A stretch of DNA of 64,000 nt from Leptobrachium leishanense. Lineage: Eukaryota; Chordata; Amphibia; Anura; Megophryidae. How positions within the stretch are numbered: the stretch's first letter is position 1; each line of letters starts with the position of its first letter. The translations under genes and the position numbers were made by a program. This document shows positions 24,730-37,042 of this stretch, piece by piece. Below the pieces are notes generated by a model. The model saw nothing but the letters and a program-made list of their open reading frames with translations, was not told where the DNA came from and did no database searches. The stretch covers positions 14,830,952-14,894,951 of the forward strand of contig CM019065.1 in NCBI GenBank assembly GCA_009667805.1, in the 5' to 3' direction.

Positions 24730-26480
24730 GTCATTAGCAGCTGTGTGTTTATTCTTTATACTGACACCTATTGATAGAGCTGAGTAATGCAATCAATCAT
24801 CCCATCATCCCAATATTCTGTTTAGTATGTCCCCAGCCACATGAGCATCCTGAGGGGGGGGGGGGGGTGTTGCCTGGGGATGCTGTAGGGCCCCCTGCCA
24901 GCTAACACACCTTCATGATGTCTGGTTAGAGATCACCTAAATGGGGGTTTGTATAGGAGGGGGGCAGGAAAGAGGTCCTCTTAATCACAAGATACTCTGT
25001 GTGCCAGGACCATAAAGAAATAACACTGGGGGGAGGGGGGCTCAGCTTGGTGTGCAAAATGGGTATGAGGCAAGTTTTACAGCAGAATGTATTATTTTAG
25101 TTGAAATCAGGGAAAATAAATGATGGGGCTGACTGGTGAGGACAGGGAGAGATGAAGGTAAAAGCCAGAGAAAGAATGATGCAGAATGACAGTATTGCCC
25201 CAATAATTCCTTTCCTCCTCCCCTGCACAACTTGCTGTTATCTCCACTTAGCGGGCCAGCCGCTGCCTCTCCTCTCGGTCAGTGATGCTCTTCACTCCTG
25301 TCAGCATGCAGCTGCAGCGTGAACGAGCTGACTTCTGGAGGGATGGGGAATATAGCCGCCGGATATGACTTGCTCTCATATCTGGCTGGCAGGTGACCAC
25401 AGCTGCAACGCAGGAGTACTGTGCTCTCATTCAGGATCGCTCTGTTTGCATTTTGGGTACTGGGCAGCCCTGTGGCAGTGGCATATGGCACCCCTAGCAC
25501 CCCTTATTAAATGGTACACAGGGCGGAACCCCCCCTCTGCCCTAGTACGCCGCTGCCTCACCTTTTTTGTTGCAAAGCAAAGGAAATGTCCATTTGTCAC
25601 GTATAAAATGATCATACAGGAAGTGGTAAAAAGTAACGTCTTGAAAAAGACTCTCGGCCGCAGCCATATGATGCCCAGAATGTTTGTTGCAATGTGCCGA
25701 AATGGGACATCATTTTCCATAGTGAGGGTTTTAATTAGGGTTAGAGTTTGGACACTTTTTGTTCTTGTTTTAGGGTTAACCAGAGCCCTAACATTCCGCT
25801 CCATTTTTGATGATTGTAAGGCAACAGATTCTGCTCCTTCTTTAAACTGTTTTCTGTTTTTTATTAATGTTAATTATTTTAATACTTCAACTAAAACCTC
25901 AACTGAAAGTCTTTTGCACTATTTTTTTTGGGGGGGGTTGGGGGAGTTCCAGATTTCTGTGCTTACAGGCTCCTGAGATGTAAATCCAGCCCTGGAGGAG
26001 ACACATGGTCCCACGCTAATCCCGCTCTGCTCTGTGTATGTGTTTATGAACGCATATATATATAACATTGGAGTAACTTTTCTCCAGTACATTTTATTCA
26101 CATCTTTAAAAGTTTGGAAAGTCTTGCCAGATAATCATATGTTTACTTTGGAAGAATAAGAGGGCTTCTTGTATTCCTCTATCCCCTCGTAACCTGATTT
26201 CATTCCTCCCCCAGCTCAGTAGAGCACACAACACACAAAGCCTCGTGAAAATACCCCTCTATCCTCCTCTTTCCTCCCCTGACTCGGGCAGTGCACGCTG
26301 CACAGAGGAGACGTCTGTGTCTGCTGAAACACAGGAATAAAGATTTCTAGTTATAAGGTTGAAAGGACTAAAATGCTTTAATTTCAGAATGGATTTATCA
26401 TTAAAATCACCCCCAGATTAACCATTTAAGGGAATGTCCTCCTGTACAGACTGTGTTTTAGAAAATGTTTGGTTAGTTCT
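24730..26480. other. Intronic sequence without a recognised element
   Basis: Contains a G-run near 24846-24870 and ordinary unique-looking sequence. The 203-codon frame at 25365-25976 has low-complexity composition and no family motif; I treat it as chance. Confidence 0.35.
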
Positions 26481-26548
26481 GGAATAATGGACAGACCTGT
26501 AGATGTAGCAATAACCGCAATCAAATCAACCTTCAAAACAAAACCCAC

Positions 26549-26717
26549 ATGCACTAATTACTTTGAGAGCGAATCCTTTGGCCACAGTTCCTGGGGGACA
26601 CTGCGCAATATCGCCCCAGCGTCCCCAACGGCCTCCATTCGATACACTGATAGCAGAAGGACCACCAATTGCAATGGAGATTGAAGACAGGAGAAGAAAT
26701 GATAATGTGAGGAACAT
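26549..26717 (-). CDS. vmo1: VMO1-like protein, exon 1 (signal peptide and N-terminus)
   Basis: ATG at 26717-26715 opens a classic signal peptide (MFLTLSFLLLSSISIAIGG), then ISVSNGGRWGRWGDIAQC and GTVAKGFALKV, the N-terminal strand pair of VMO1. Preferred donor is GTGGGT after 26549, giving 56 codons plus one base, which matches the phase of exon 2 and the usual spacing to the GDD motif. Spliced length 555 bp, 184 residues, close to other VMO1 proteins. The promoter lies just upstream. Confidence 0.88.
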
Positions 26718-26795
26718 GATGTCCTGGAGCTCTGTTCACTGCTGAGATGTCAGAATCTGCTTTATCCAACTGACCATGAGCACCACTGTGCCAGG

Positions 26796-26802
26796 TTATA
26801 TA
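26796..26802 (-). promoter_or_regulatory. TATA box of the VMO1-like gene
   Basis: Minus-strand TATATAA about 80 bases before the start codon, in a sequence free of repeats. The predicted transcription start is about 50 bases before the ATG. Confidence 0.65.
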
Positions 26803-27023
26803 GGAAAGGACACAATGCCCAGAGCGGGGGCCGTGCCACGTCATGCCCAGTCCTAGCACTCACGTGCTTTCATGCAAGATTTATTTTAATGAGGTAACAT
26901 CCTGGAATAACATCCTTAACATTATGCAAAGTCTCCTCCATCATCATCTCACAAGATCACACAAAAGACAATGGGAACAAAGAACCACAGCTATAAATAC
27001 AGTAATATATATAAAAATATATA

Positions 27024-28642
<1,619 letters not shown>

Positions 28643-28644
28643 TA

Positions 28645-28870
28645 GTTCATACAATTTCCTTCAGGTTTTATGATCAAAATTGCGCAATTTTTTTTATACA
28701 TTGATAAAAATCCACTAATTTCAATTTTTAGAAGTAACTACTGTATATCTCTCTCCCTGACTCTTTCTTCCTGTAGGGCAGAGCTTTCAAAACTTTTGGT
28801 GTTGGTGAAACACTTTTTAGACATGCATCATTTGGTGACACAGTAATTCAGTTTTCCTGGCAAACTCAGT
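28645..28870. other. No recognisable gene
   Basis: AT-rich. CAGAGCTTTCAAAACTTTT near 28780 looks like a decayed hAT-type MITE end, but no partner end was found. Confidence 0.35.
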
Positions 28871-29549
28871 TTAATCCCTTAGTGACCGCGGACGTACCAT
28901 GAACGTCACGGCTACAGGTCTCTTTTAGATCGGATCGCTTCCAGCAGCTCAAATGCCATTGCAGGCTGCCTGGGAGTCAAGGCATCCATGCAATGGCGGT
29001 TAGAAGTGCCGGGGCCCCTTGTGATCGCTCCCCAGGAGCGATCAACATCCGGTTTAACCGGAAAGGTGCCCCACACTTCTACAGAGCACTGGAAGCGATC
29101 GGTGTCGTCGCTTCCAGCAGCTCTGAGTATATTGCAAGGATGCCTCGACATCGAGGCATCTTTGCTATATGGTTATCTGCTGCTGGTCTGTCTGTGATCC
29201 CTCCCCCCAAGCGATCACTTCCAGTAGCGGCAGGAAGTACTGAGTGCCATGAGGTATCGTAGCACTCAGTACAAAAAAGATCACATAAGTGATCAGGTGC
29301 TCTGCTGGTTGCCTCGAGGGATCAAGGCACCCAGCAGACATAAAAAAAGTGTAAAAAATGTAAAAAAATAAAGGAATAAAAATGTATAAAAATAAAATAA
29401 AAGTGACAGCCAAGATGGCGCTGCCCTTCTAAGGGCAGGGTCATCTTCGGGCTGTGTGAGATGTTCCTAGCCTGCCTCATCAGAGAGGCAGGCTGGCAAC
29501 ATCCAATCAGAAGTTTTAAAAAATATTATTAAAATTTCTAATTTGTCAG
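28871..29549 (+). repeat. Hairpin-rich repeat, piggyBac-MITE-like
   Basis: Starts TTAATCCCTTAGTGACCGCG, then successive local hairpins (GCGATCGCTTCC-type words, GATGCCTCGACATCGAGGC, AGTGATC pairs, CCTGCCTC/GAGGCAGG) and an A-rich segment at 29340-29400. Same architecture as 13695-16072 but different sequence. The 3' end is not located. Confidence 0.5.
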
Positions 29550-30180
29550 TAGGGATGAGCATTTGGTTCGATTCGAACGTGAGTTCCAATTGAACATCGG
29601 CCATTCGAGTGATCAGCGAACGCCGAACAATATGGGATGTTCGCGGTTTGTTCGACCGTGGACATTCCATAATAAAAAATGTGTCCGCAGGTCTCCTAAA
29701 TGTACCGGCGGCTGCCAGTACATTTAGGAGACCTGTGGCTGTGGCCACCGGCCCCCGTATCTCACCTGTCCTGCAGCTGTCCCGGCCTCCTGTTCCCCAG
29801 TCCGTCAGCTCCTCCGGTCCATCTGGCCGCGGCTCCTCTCTGCCCCACGTCTTCATGCTGAATGATCTGATTGAGCAAAGTCCTGCGCCTGACCTGGACT
29901 TTGCCCAATCAGGGCTCTAATTCAATATTGAGCCCTGATTGGGCAAAGACCAGGTCAGGTGGAGGACATTGCCCAATCAGAGCTCAGCATGAAGATGAGG
30001 CCTGGGGCAGATCTTTAACCAAGCTCTGATTGGTTAAAGTCGGTGCAAGACTTTAACCAATCAGAGCTTGGTTAAAGCTCATCTTCATGCTGAGCTCTGA
30101 TTGGGCAAAGTCCTGCACCTGACCTGGACTTTGCCCAATCAGATCAGATTTGACAGGTTCGAGATTTTAGGTGGATTTAG
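29550..30180 (+). mobile_element. hAT-family 5' fragment with CCAAT palindromes
   Basis: TAGGGATGAGCATTTGGTTC terminus, then a GC-rich part, then about 270 bp (29878-30145) with at least seven CCAATCA / TGATTGG boxes arranged in inverted pairs. A shorter version of the palindrome is present near 3525-3550 in the related copy. No transposase. Confidence 0.55.
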
Positions 30181-30393
30181 TGAGATTAGTACAATTGAGG
30201 CAGTTTTAGAGAGATTTTAGAGAGATTTATGTGTTTATTTTTATTTTCTTGTGAATCCCAAAGGTTCTTTTGAGAACCAATAATCCGCTTATATATATAA
30301 TAATTATAAAAATGTATTTTATAATATATTATAAATAATGTCTGAGAGGGTGTACAGCGCCGAAGAGGCCTTAAATATGCACCCACAGCCCAT

Positions 30394-32562
30394 ATGGATA
30401 TTTTTGATGTCTACATAGACCTTCAGAAATTCAAAAAGAATCTCTGCCTGAAAAAGTATTTTGCCAAAAACCCAATGGAAAGAGTAAACACTATGCAATT
30501 TTATCAACATACACATTTAAAAGAGAAATCAACTTTCTTTCCCAAATCTCTTATTTCACAAGAAATCAACACATTTGAGCAGATGGTAATGGCAGATTTA
30601 GGAAAGCTCAAAACATCCACCAAAAGAGACAACCTTACAAAAAGGGAAAAAGGAGCCCTTAAAGAATTGGTTTCGAACGAACTAATCGAAATTAAACCAG
30701 CGGACAAGGGTGGAGGAGTAGTTATAATGACCGCATCCTATTACAAAGAAGAATCAGACAGGATCCTCAAAGATCTAGGAACGTATAAATGCCTTAATAA
30801 AAATCCTACGAAGGATATCCAATGCAAATTTAATGAGTATCTGGAACAAGGACACGTTTTAGGTATACTCAATAACCATGAATTCAAATATTTAAAGGTT
30901 GAGCACCCGAGAATTCCGGTGTTCTATTTTTTACCAAAGATTCATAAAGACCCAACAAAACCACCAGGAAGGCCGATTATTTCCGGAGTCGGCTCAATTT
31001 CGAGCCGTGTATCAGAATATTTGGACCACCAACTCCAGCCTTATGTTGTCGATACGGCAGCACACTTGAAGGATACAACTGATATTCTGAACATACTGAG
31101 AAAAGTGACCTGGCAGGATGACTTTCTATTAGTAACTAGTGATGTACAGTCATTATATACTATTATCCCACATCATAAAGGGCTGGAAGCCATTGATTAT
31201 TTTTTAAGAAAAGCTGATAAGCTGCAACCAGAACAAATCATATTCATTTTAGAAGGTATCCGCCTGATTTTAGAAAATAATTATTTTTATTTTAATGAAG
31301 ACTTTTATCTGCAGCTCAACGGCACAGCAATGGGTACTCGTTTTGCCCCGTCATATGCCAATCTCTTTATGGCTCATTGGGAGGAATCATTTTTGTCTTT
31401 GTATCAGGAAAATCTAGTCTGTTACAAAAGGTACATCGACGATATTTTTTTAATTTGGAAAGGAGGAGAAAACATTTTGCGAGAATTTTTAACTGTATTA
31501 GATCAGAATAACAGGGGAATTAAACTTACTACAGCATGGAGCAACGCGAATATCAACTTTTTAGATCTGAATATTTATATTCAAGACAACACGATTAAGA
31601 CCAAAACTTTTTTTAAGCCAGTTGATGTGAATAGTTTTATTGAAAAAACTAGTTGTCATTTACCACAATGGCTAGACGGAGTGCCAAAAGGCCAGTTCCT
31701 ACGCATTAGAAGAAACTGCACGGACCTCAACGCATATGACACACAGTCGAATCAACTGAAAGACGATTTTGTCGATAAAGGATATGACACACACACACTA
31801 GAAAAATCTAGATCTGAGGTAAGGAATCTACAACAACACGACCTATTGAAAAACAAGAAGAAAACGAGTGAACTCGTAGGGTCCAACTCGAACGTACCAT
31901 TCATCTTTACTTATAATGCCCAGAATAGAATTGTCAGACGAACCATAAGAAAATATTGGCCAATTTTGAGAAAAGACCCAATACTGAAGGATTGCCTACC
32001 AGAAAATCCAAGGATTATTTGTCGTGGTGTGAATAATTTGAAAATGAAACTCACGCATAAATACACGCAGAAGAATACTACACGATCTAACCACTTTAAT
32101 ATCCAAAAAGGCTTCCACCAATGCGGGAACTGTCTGAACTGCAGAAATACACGCAGTAAGAAACAAGTCATCACAACACTAGATGGTATCACAGGACCGA
32201 TAACAATCAAAGATGTGATCACTTGTTTCACGAAGAACGTGATATACCTACTGATCTGCCCATGTGGCTTGAAATATGTTGGAAGGACCACCAGACCACT
32301 TAATGTGCGCATACAAGAGCACATCAGGAACATCAGAAATGGACTAGAAAATCACAGTGTCCCATTACATTTTAAATTGAAACATGCTCAGAACCCAGAA
32401 GGCCTAAAATTCATCGGAATAAAGAAAGTAGAAGTACCATGGAGAGGTGGTAACTTCGAGAAAATCATCGGACAAACTGAAATGAGCATGATTTTCAAAT
32501 TAGACACGTTGCAGCCCCAAGGCCTTAATGCTGACTTCGAGCTTTGCCATTTTTTTAATTAA
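30394..32562 (+). CDS. Penelope-like element polyprotein: reverse transcriptase plus GIY-YIG endonuclease
   Basis: 722 uninterrupted codons. N-terminal helical part, PADKGGGVV (about residue 107), LPKIHKDPTKPPGRPIISG (about 178), SDVQSLYT, NGTAMGTRFAPSYANLFMAH, and the polymerase motif YIDDIFLIW (about 350). A cysteine cluster (CGNCLNC) and a C-terminal GIY-YIG nuclease (VIYLLICPCGLKYVGRTTR, then RIQEH) follow. This is the full domain set of endonuclease-positive Penelope elements, which use telomerase-like RT for target-primed integration. The frame is open back to 30346 without another ATG, so some N-terminus may be lost. No stops, frameshifts or missing catalytic residues seen. Confidence 0.95.
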   Translation: MDIFDVYIDLQKFKKNLCLKKYFAKNPMERVNTMQFYQHTHLKEKSTFFPKSLISQEINTFEQMVMADLGKLKTSTKRDNLTKREKGALKELVSNELIEIKPADKGGGVVIMTASYYKEESDRILKDLGTYKCLNKNPTKDIQCKFNEYLEQGHVLGILNNHEFKYLKVEHPRIPVFYFLPKIHKDPTKPPGRPIISGVGSISSRVSEYLDHQLQPYVVDTAAHLKDTTDILNILRKVTWQDDFLLVTSDVQSLYTIIPHHKGLEAIDYFLRKADKLQPEQIIFILEGIRLILENNYFYFNEDFYLQLNGTAMGTRFAPSYANLFMAHWEESFLSLYQENLVCYKRYIDDIFLIWKGGENILREFLTVLDQNNRGIKLTTAWSNANINFLDLNIYIQDNTIKTKTFFKPVDVNSFIEKTSCHLPQWLDGVPKGQFLRIRRNCTDLNAYDTQSNQLKDDFVDKGYDTHTLEKSRSEVRNLQQHDLLKNKKKTSELVGSNSNVPFIFTYNAQNRIVRRTIRKYWPILRKDPILKDCLPENPRIICRGVNNLKMKLTHKYTQKNTTRSNHFNIQKGFHQCGNCLNCRNTRSKKQVITTLDGITGPITIKDVITCFTKNVIYLLICPCGLKYVGRTTRPLNVRIQEHIRNIRNGLENHSVPLHFKLKHAQNPEGLKFIGIKKVEVPWRGGNFEKIIGQTEMSMIFKLDTLQPQGLNADFELCHFFN

Positions 32563-33441
32563 TGCCCCCCCTTACCTCATGTTTTTACCCTCGCTGTAGT
32601 TTTTATCGGAGCTCATTCCCTTCCTATTTATTGATTCCTTTTAACGCTTCCTTTTATATTGTATTAACCACCCTTTTAATTCTACTTAGTTTTAAGGTCT
32701 TAAGGATTTAATTAATTAATGTTTTTATGACCTTTTTAAACTGACCAATGACAGATCTAGTCCTTTTTATGATACTGTTTTAATTATGTGCATGGCCCCT
32801 TGAGTGCCATTCTTGTGTGTTCATTATGGTCTTGTGACATTGCCATACCTTTTGTTAACTAGAAACCAGGGCCATATATATGTGTATATATTAAGCGCCA
32901 CATGGACTAATTGAATCCATCCTCACCATATAGTCTATACACATGGTGTCAACACACCTCTAGAAACCCTATTTAAATGCCTCGTGCATCAGGACCCTTC
33001 TTGAGTCTACTAGTACGATACATTATAGATTGGTGTAGACCCCACTTCCGTTATGTAACCTATGTACCATATACTATTATGTACCCTATAAGCCGCACTA
33101 CCCAGACACATTAATCAGCATAACACTTCTTTTTCAATGCTCTTTTCTTCACTGATTAAAAGTATGTGGTAGAGGTGCACCATATAGACCGTTGTGGACC
33201 CCTGTTAACCTCACACATACACTCGATGGCACCCAGTATGAAGTGGAACGCAAACAAATGCGGTGAAACGCATATCCAAAATGGCCGCGGCGCCGCCTGA
33301 TGACGCGATGGACGTCACGTGGCCGCGCCACCGCACGAACCCGGAAGTCCGCTCCCGGCACCTACAGAGACGATGCCCTCGTATTCAAAATAAAAGGAGG
33401 ACCCCTAATAGGCCTCAGATCCCCCCTATTCACACCCCTAT

Positions 33442-33480
33442 CGACTGAAGAAGGTGCAGACCGCACCGAAACGCGTCTCG
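33442..33480 (+). ncRNA. Hammerhead ribozyme motif downstream of the Penelope ORF
   Basis: Stem I CGA (33442-33444), core CTGAAGA (CTGANGA), stem II GGTGC-AGACC-GCACC, GAAA (33468-33471), minimal stem III ACGCGT with C as cleavage base, then TCG (33478-33480). All conserved positions fit. It is in the same orientation as the reverse transcriptase, 880 bp after its stop. Confidence 0.75.
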
Positions 33481-34500
33481 TTTTCCCCCCCTTTTTTCCC
33501 CCTGGACTTTTTATACTTTTATTCACTTGTTACTTATGCAGTTTAGCTATTTGTTAATTTGCACAATAAATCTGTTCCTTTTATTCACTCCCAAGACCCT
33601 TTCAGTCTTTATTTCTTGCACTCATTATATCAGTAATTTAATATACTGGAAGCATCCAGCGAATCACGGCTCGGTGCAGAGTGACATAAAGAGAACAACG
33701 AAAGAGGTCTAGGAGTTCACCGATAAGGAACTCCATAAGCGCAGCAGTTGAGCCTGGACCCGTAAGGCTCCTGTATTGGTGAGTGCAATACTTTCTACTC
33801 TCCTTAAGTATTTTGTATGACTGGTATCATGCTATGAGAGCGTTGTCTCTTCTTTTGTGTCCCCCGGTCGAGGTGGAGCAAGAAGATTTTTTAAAAGAAG
33901 GGCAGTGACCACCCTAGACTAAGGCACAAGGCGTTTCACTCCAGAGCCTGGATTCCATTAGGCTCTGGATTCTGTAAGTGTGCATTTTACCTACCATAAC
34001 GCACCTGTTTAAAGGATTTCTGCACTATTATCCTCTCCATTTTATTTATTTTTTATATCCCTTGCCGTGGAGCCTATTGAGACCACCAGAGGAATTGATA
34101 CGCCTGAGCAAGCTTACGTCAACTGTGGAAGGGGTAACATTGGAATTAATTTCAAGCACTTTTTGATGCACTACCCATCCACCTAGGAATCGGAATAATA
34201 GTATCATAGACTTTCCCCGATCACTGGCCGAAAGCTCCTCTTTTTATGGACTAGACCGACTATTTTAAACCGGACCTCATTTCATTGCTGTACTGTCCTC
34301 AATATTGCACCTGCACTTTTGTTCGCTAGTGCACTTGCACTTTATAATTACTGCTACTGCACTTTAATTCATTGCAGATATTGTATACTGTGATTTCCCA
34401 CACCCTTTGTGATTTGCATTTGCACTTTATATTGTATGTTGATGTATTGTGTGGTATATGCAATTAGCACTGTATAAGGAGTAATTGAAATCACTGCGCC
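33481..34500 (+). other. Non-coding sequence between ribozyme and piggyBac gene
   Basis: Contains AATAAA near 33564, T-rich stretches and no protein match. Probably the rest of the Penelope pseudo-LTR plus the 5' region of the piggyBac element; the border is not visible. Confidence 0.35.
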
Positions 34501-34519
34501 ACTAGTTACCCCTTTTTCT

Positions 34520-36208
34520 TCTGCATATGCCATCCTGCCTTCAGAATCTGAGGCTTCTGTATCTGACTCAGACCCAGATTTTGACACTGCCAGGTGCTCA
34601 TAGACATCGCTGGATAAATCATCTACGCTGGCTGATGTATCTCCTAGTGATGTTTCTGATGCAGATCCTGGGCCACCACCTGCCAGCAGGAGACGCACAG
34701 CTCCAGCTGAGGAGTTGGTAGTGCCTCATCGCCAGAGGCCAGATATCCCTCCTTTCGTGGCAAATCCTGGCATCAATATTGATGTTGCAGGATTTACCGC
34801 CGCACAGTTTTTGCAGGTGTTTCTGGGGGATGATTTGTTGGACCACATTGTTGCCCAATCAAATCTGTATGCCCATCAGCATTGTGCTGCGAAGCCAGAC
34901 TCGTACTTGGCAAGGCAGCAATGGACCACCCTTGATGTGCCAGAATTTCTGAAATTCTGGGCACTTACTATGCTGATGGGCATCATAAAGAAGCCCTCAA
35001 TTCGCTCCTACTGGAGCAGTAGCCCCATCTGCTCTACCCCCATTTACCCCCATTCAATGTCACATAGAAGGCATGAAAACATTTTGCGTTTCATGCACTT
35101 CAGTGACAACAGCCTGTGCCCCCTAGAGAGCATCCCCAGTTTGACAGGCTATATAAAATCCGCCCCCTGATTACCCACTTCGCCGCCAGGTTTGCAGAGG
35201 CTTATACACCTGGAAGGAATATCTGCGTGGATGAATCCCTAATGAAATACAAGAAGGCTGGGATTCAAGCAGTATATTCCTTCCTAACGCTCCAGGTATG
35301 GAGTGAAGGTGTATAAACTCTGTGACAGCGAGAGTGGGTATACTCAGGCCTTCCGGGTGTACGAGGGAAAGGATAGTAGCCTTGACCCTCCAGGTTGCCC
35401 AGAACACATGGGAACCAGTGGCAAGATTGTGTGGGACCTAATTTTTCCCCTGATGAACAAAGGGTATCACTTGTATGTTGATCATGTTTATACAAATGTC
35501 TCTTTGTTCAAGCTGCTGTATTGTTTTGATACAGTAGCATGCGGTACTGTTCGCAAGAACCACGTAGGTTTCCCAGCACAGCTTGTCCGCACCCAGTTAA
35601 AAAGGGGGGAGACCTCAGCTCTGCGCCAAGAGGAGCTGTTGGCGGTCAAGTACAGAGACAAGAATGATGTATACCTTCTATCCACCATCCACACTGAGAG
35701 GTCTGTGGAGGTCTCTGTACGTGGCAGAGCTGAGCGCATCAGGAAGCCAGTGTGCATCAAAGCCTATAACCGGCATATGGGTGGGGTTGATCTGGCAGAT
35801 CAGCTGCTCCAGCCCTACCAGATTATGCGGAAGACAAGGGCCTGGTACAAAAAGGTTGCAATTTACCTGATGCAAATTGCAACCCACAATGCCTTTTTGC
35901 TCTGCCAAAAGGCAAACCCCGGAGTGACACTGTCCTTTTTACAATCTCAGCTCCAGGTCATTTCTGGGCTTTTGTACCAGGATGCACCTGCTCCCCAGGC
36001 GGTGATGGGGGACAGAGTTGGGGCTACACATTTTATTTTTAAAATCCCCCCTACTGAGGGCAAACAGAGACCCCAAAAAAGATGCAGGGTGTGTTTCAAG
36101 AGGGGGCAGAGGAGAGACACAATCTTTTACTGGCCAGAATGCCCTGGACAACCCGGTCTGTGTCTTGGGGACTGTTTCAAGGTATATCACACTGTGCGTG
36201 ATATGTGA
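34520..36208 (+). pseudogene. piggyBac transposase, Uribo-like, broken
   Basis: Order: acidic N-terminus (SESEASVSDSDPDFD); PDIPPFVANPGINIDVAGFT; first catalytic Asp in NICVDESLMKYKKAG; KVYKLCDSESGYT; EGKDSSLDPPGCP; second Asp in HLYVDHVYTN; third in YNRHMGGVDLADQL; C-terminal cysteine-rich zinc domain (CRVCFKRGQRRDT ... CLGDCF). These match Xenopus-type piggyBac transposases. Lesions: stop TAG at 34601, frameshift near 35125, compensating shift near 35262, stop TAA at 35285. The uninterrupted C-terminal part is 35303-36208. All three catalytic aspartates survive although the gene cannot be translated whole. Confidence 0.92.
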
Positions 36209-37032
36209 TTTTTCCTTTCTATATTTTCTTACAGTCTAGTTAGTTAGTTCGGTTTATTTATTTTTTTCTTTTACTGCACCAGACTTTTACATTTTATTCC
36301 TACATTTTTATGTTCTACAATTGGTGCTGTATTTTGCAAAAATCTTGGCAAACCTATGCATGGGGGGCATGGGTGTACTCAGGAGACCTTGCAGAAAACA
36401 ATCTGGAGAGTTTTCATGCGGTAACTGACAACAGTGTCTCCTAAATTTCAGTCCAAATCTAATGTGGGCTTAAGAATCAGAAAATTGAAAAATTACCGCC
36501 ACACACCTTCTCAAATGTTTTGGGCTAAAACCGTTGCATCCATGGCATCAAAGCACTCCATATGCAATACCTTGGGGTGTCATCATTTCAAATATAAACA
36601 CTTTTCTGGCAATAATTCAAACTGGGGTATGCGGTAGACCCAAAACCGAAGATAGGCCTATCTGAAGAAATGATCTCAATTTCAAGTCCAATAACAAAGT
36701 CCTAAAAATTGTATTTGAACCTTCCCAAAATCCTGGCAAACCTATGCATGGGGGGGGCATGGGTGTACTCAGGAGACCTTGCAGAAAATAACCTAGAGAG
36801 TTTTCATGCAATAACCGACAACAGTGTCTCCTAAATCACAGTCCAAATCTAATGTGGGTGTAAAAATGACCACCACACAGTATCCAATTTGTTTGGGGCA
36901 TCCGTGGCATAAAAACACTCCATTTACAATACTTTGGGGTGGTAGCTTACCAAATATATGCACGTTCATGGCAATAAAGAAAATTGGGAAATGGAAAAAG
37001 GCCCCTAAAAAGAAGATAAGCAAAGAATTATA
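36209..37032 (+). repeat. Direct duplication in the piggyBac 3' region
   Basis: A block of about 110 bp starting GGCAAACCTATGCATGGGGG at 36349 recurs at about 36727, offset about 377 bp, with scattered differences. Similar short-unit AT-rich sequence resumes after the LINE at 40440-40877, suggesting the LINE interrupts this region. Confidence 0.6.
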
Positions 37033-37042
37033 ACGACTTATC

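Larger units (their letters stand above)
30346..33480 (+). mobile_element. Penelope-like element, coding part and ribozyme-bearing 3' region
   Basis: Coding sequence 30394-32562, then about 880 bp of non-coding sequence to a hammerhead at 33442. Left and right ends are not resolved; the left side abuts unrelated hAT-family sequence. Penelope elements often carry hammerheads in pseudo-LTRs, so the 3' part is likely a pseudo-LTR. Confidence 0.7.

Noticed and set aside
25365..25976. 203-codon plus frame
   Set aside because: Composition is unlike protein and no motif or splice context supports it.
31911..32333. 140-codon minus frame inside the Penelope gene
   Set aside because: Antisense to the intact polyprotein; hydrophobic composition arises from the reverse complement.
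33250..33285. GTATGAAG ... GAAACGCAT block before the Penelope hammerhead
   Set aside because: Core bases are missing and stem I does not form.
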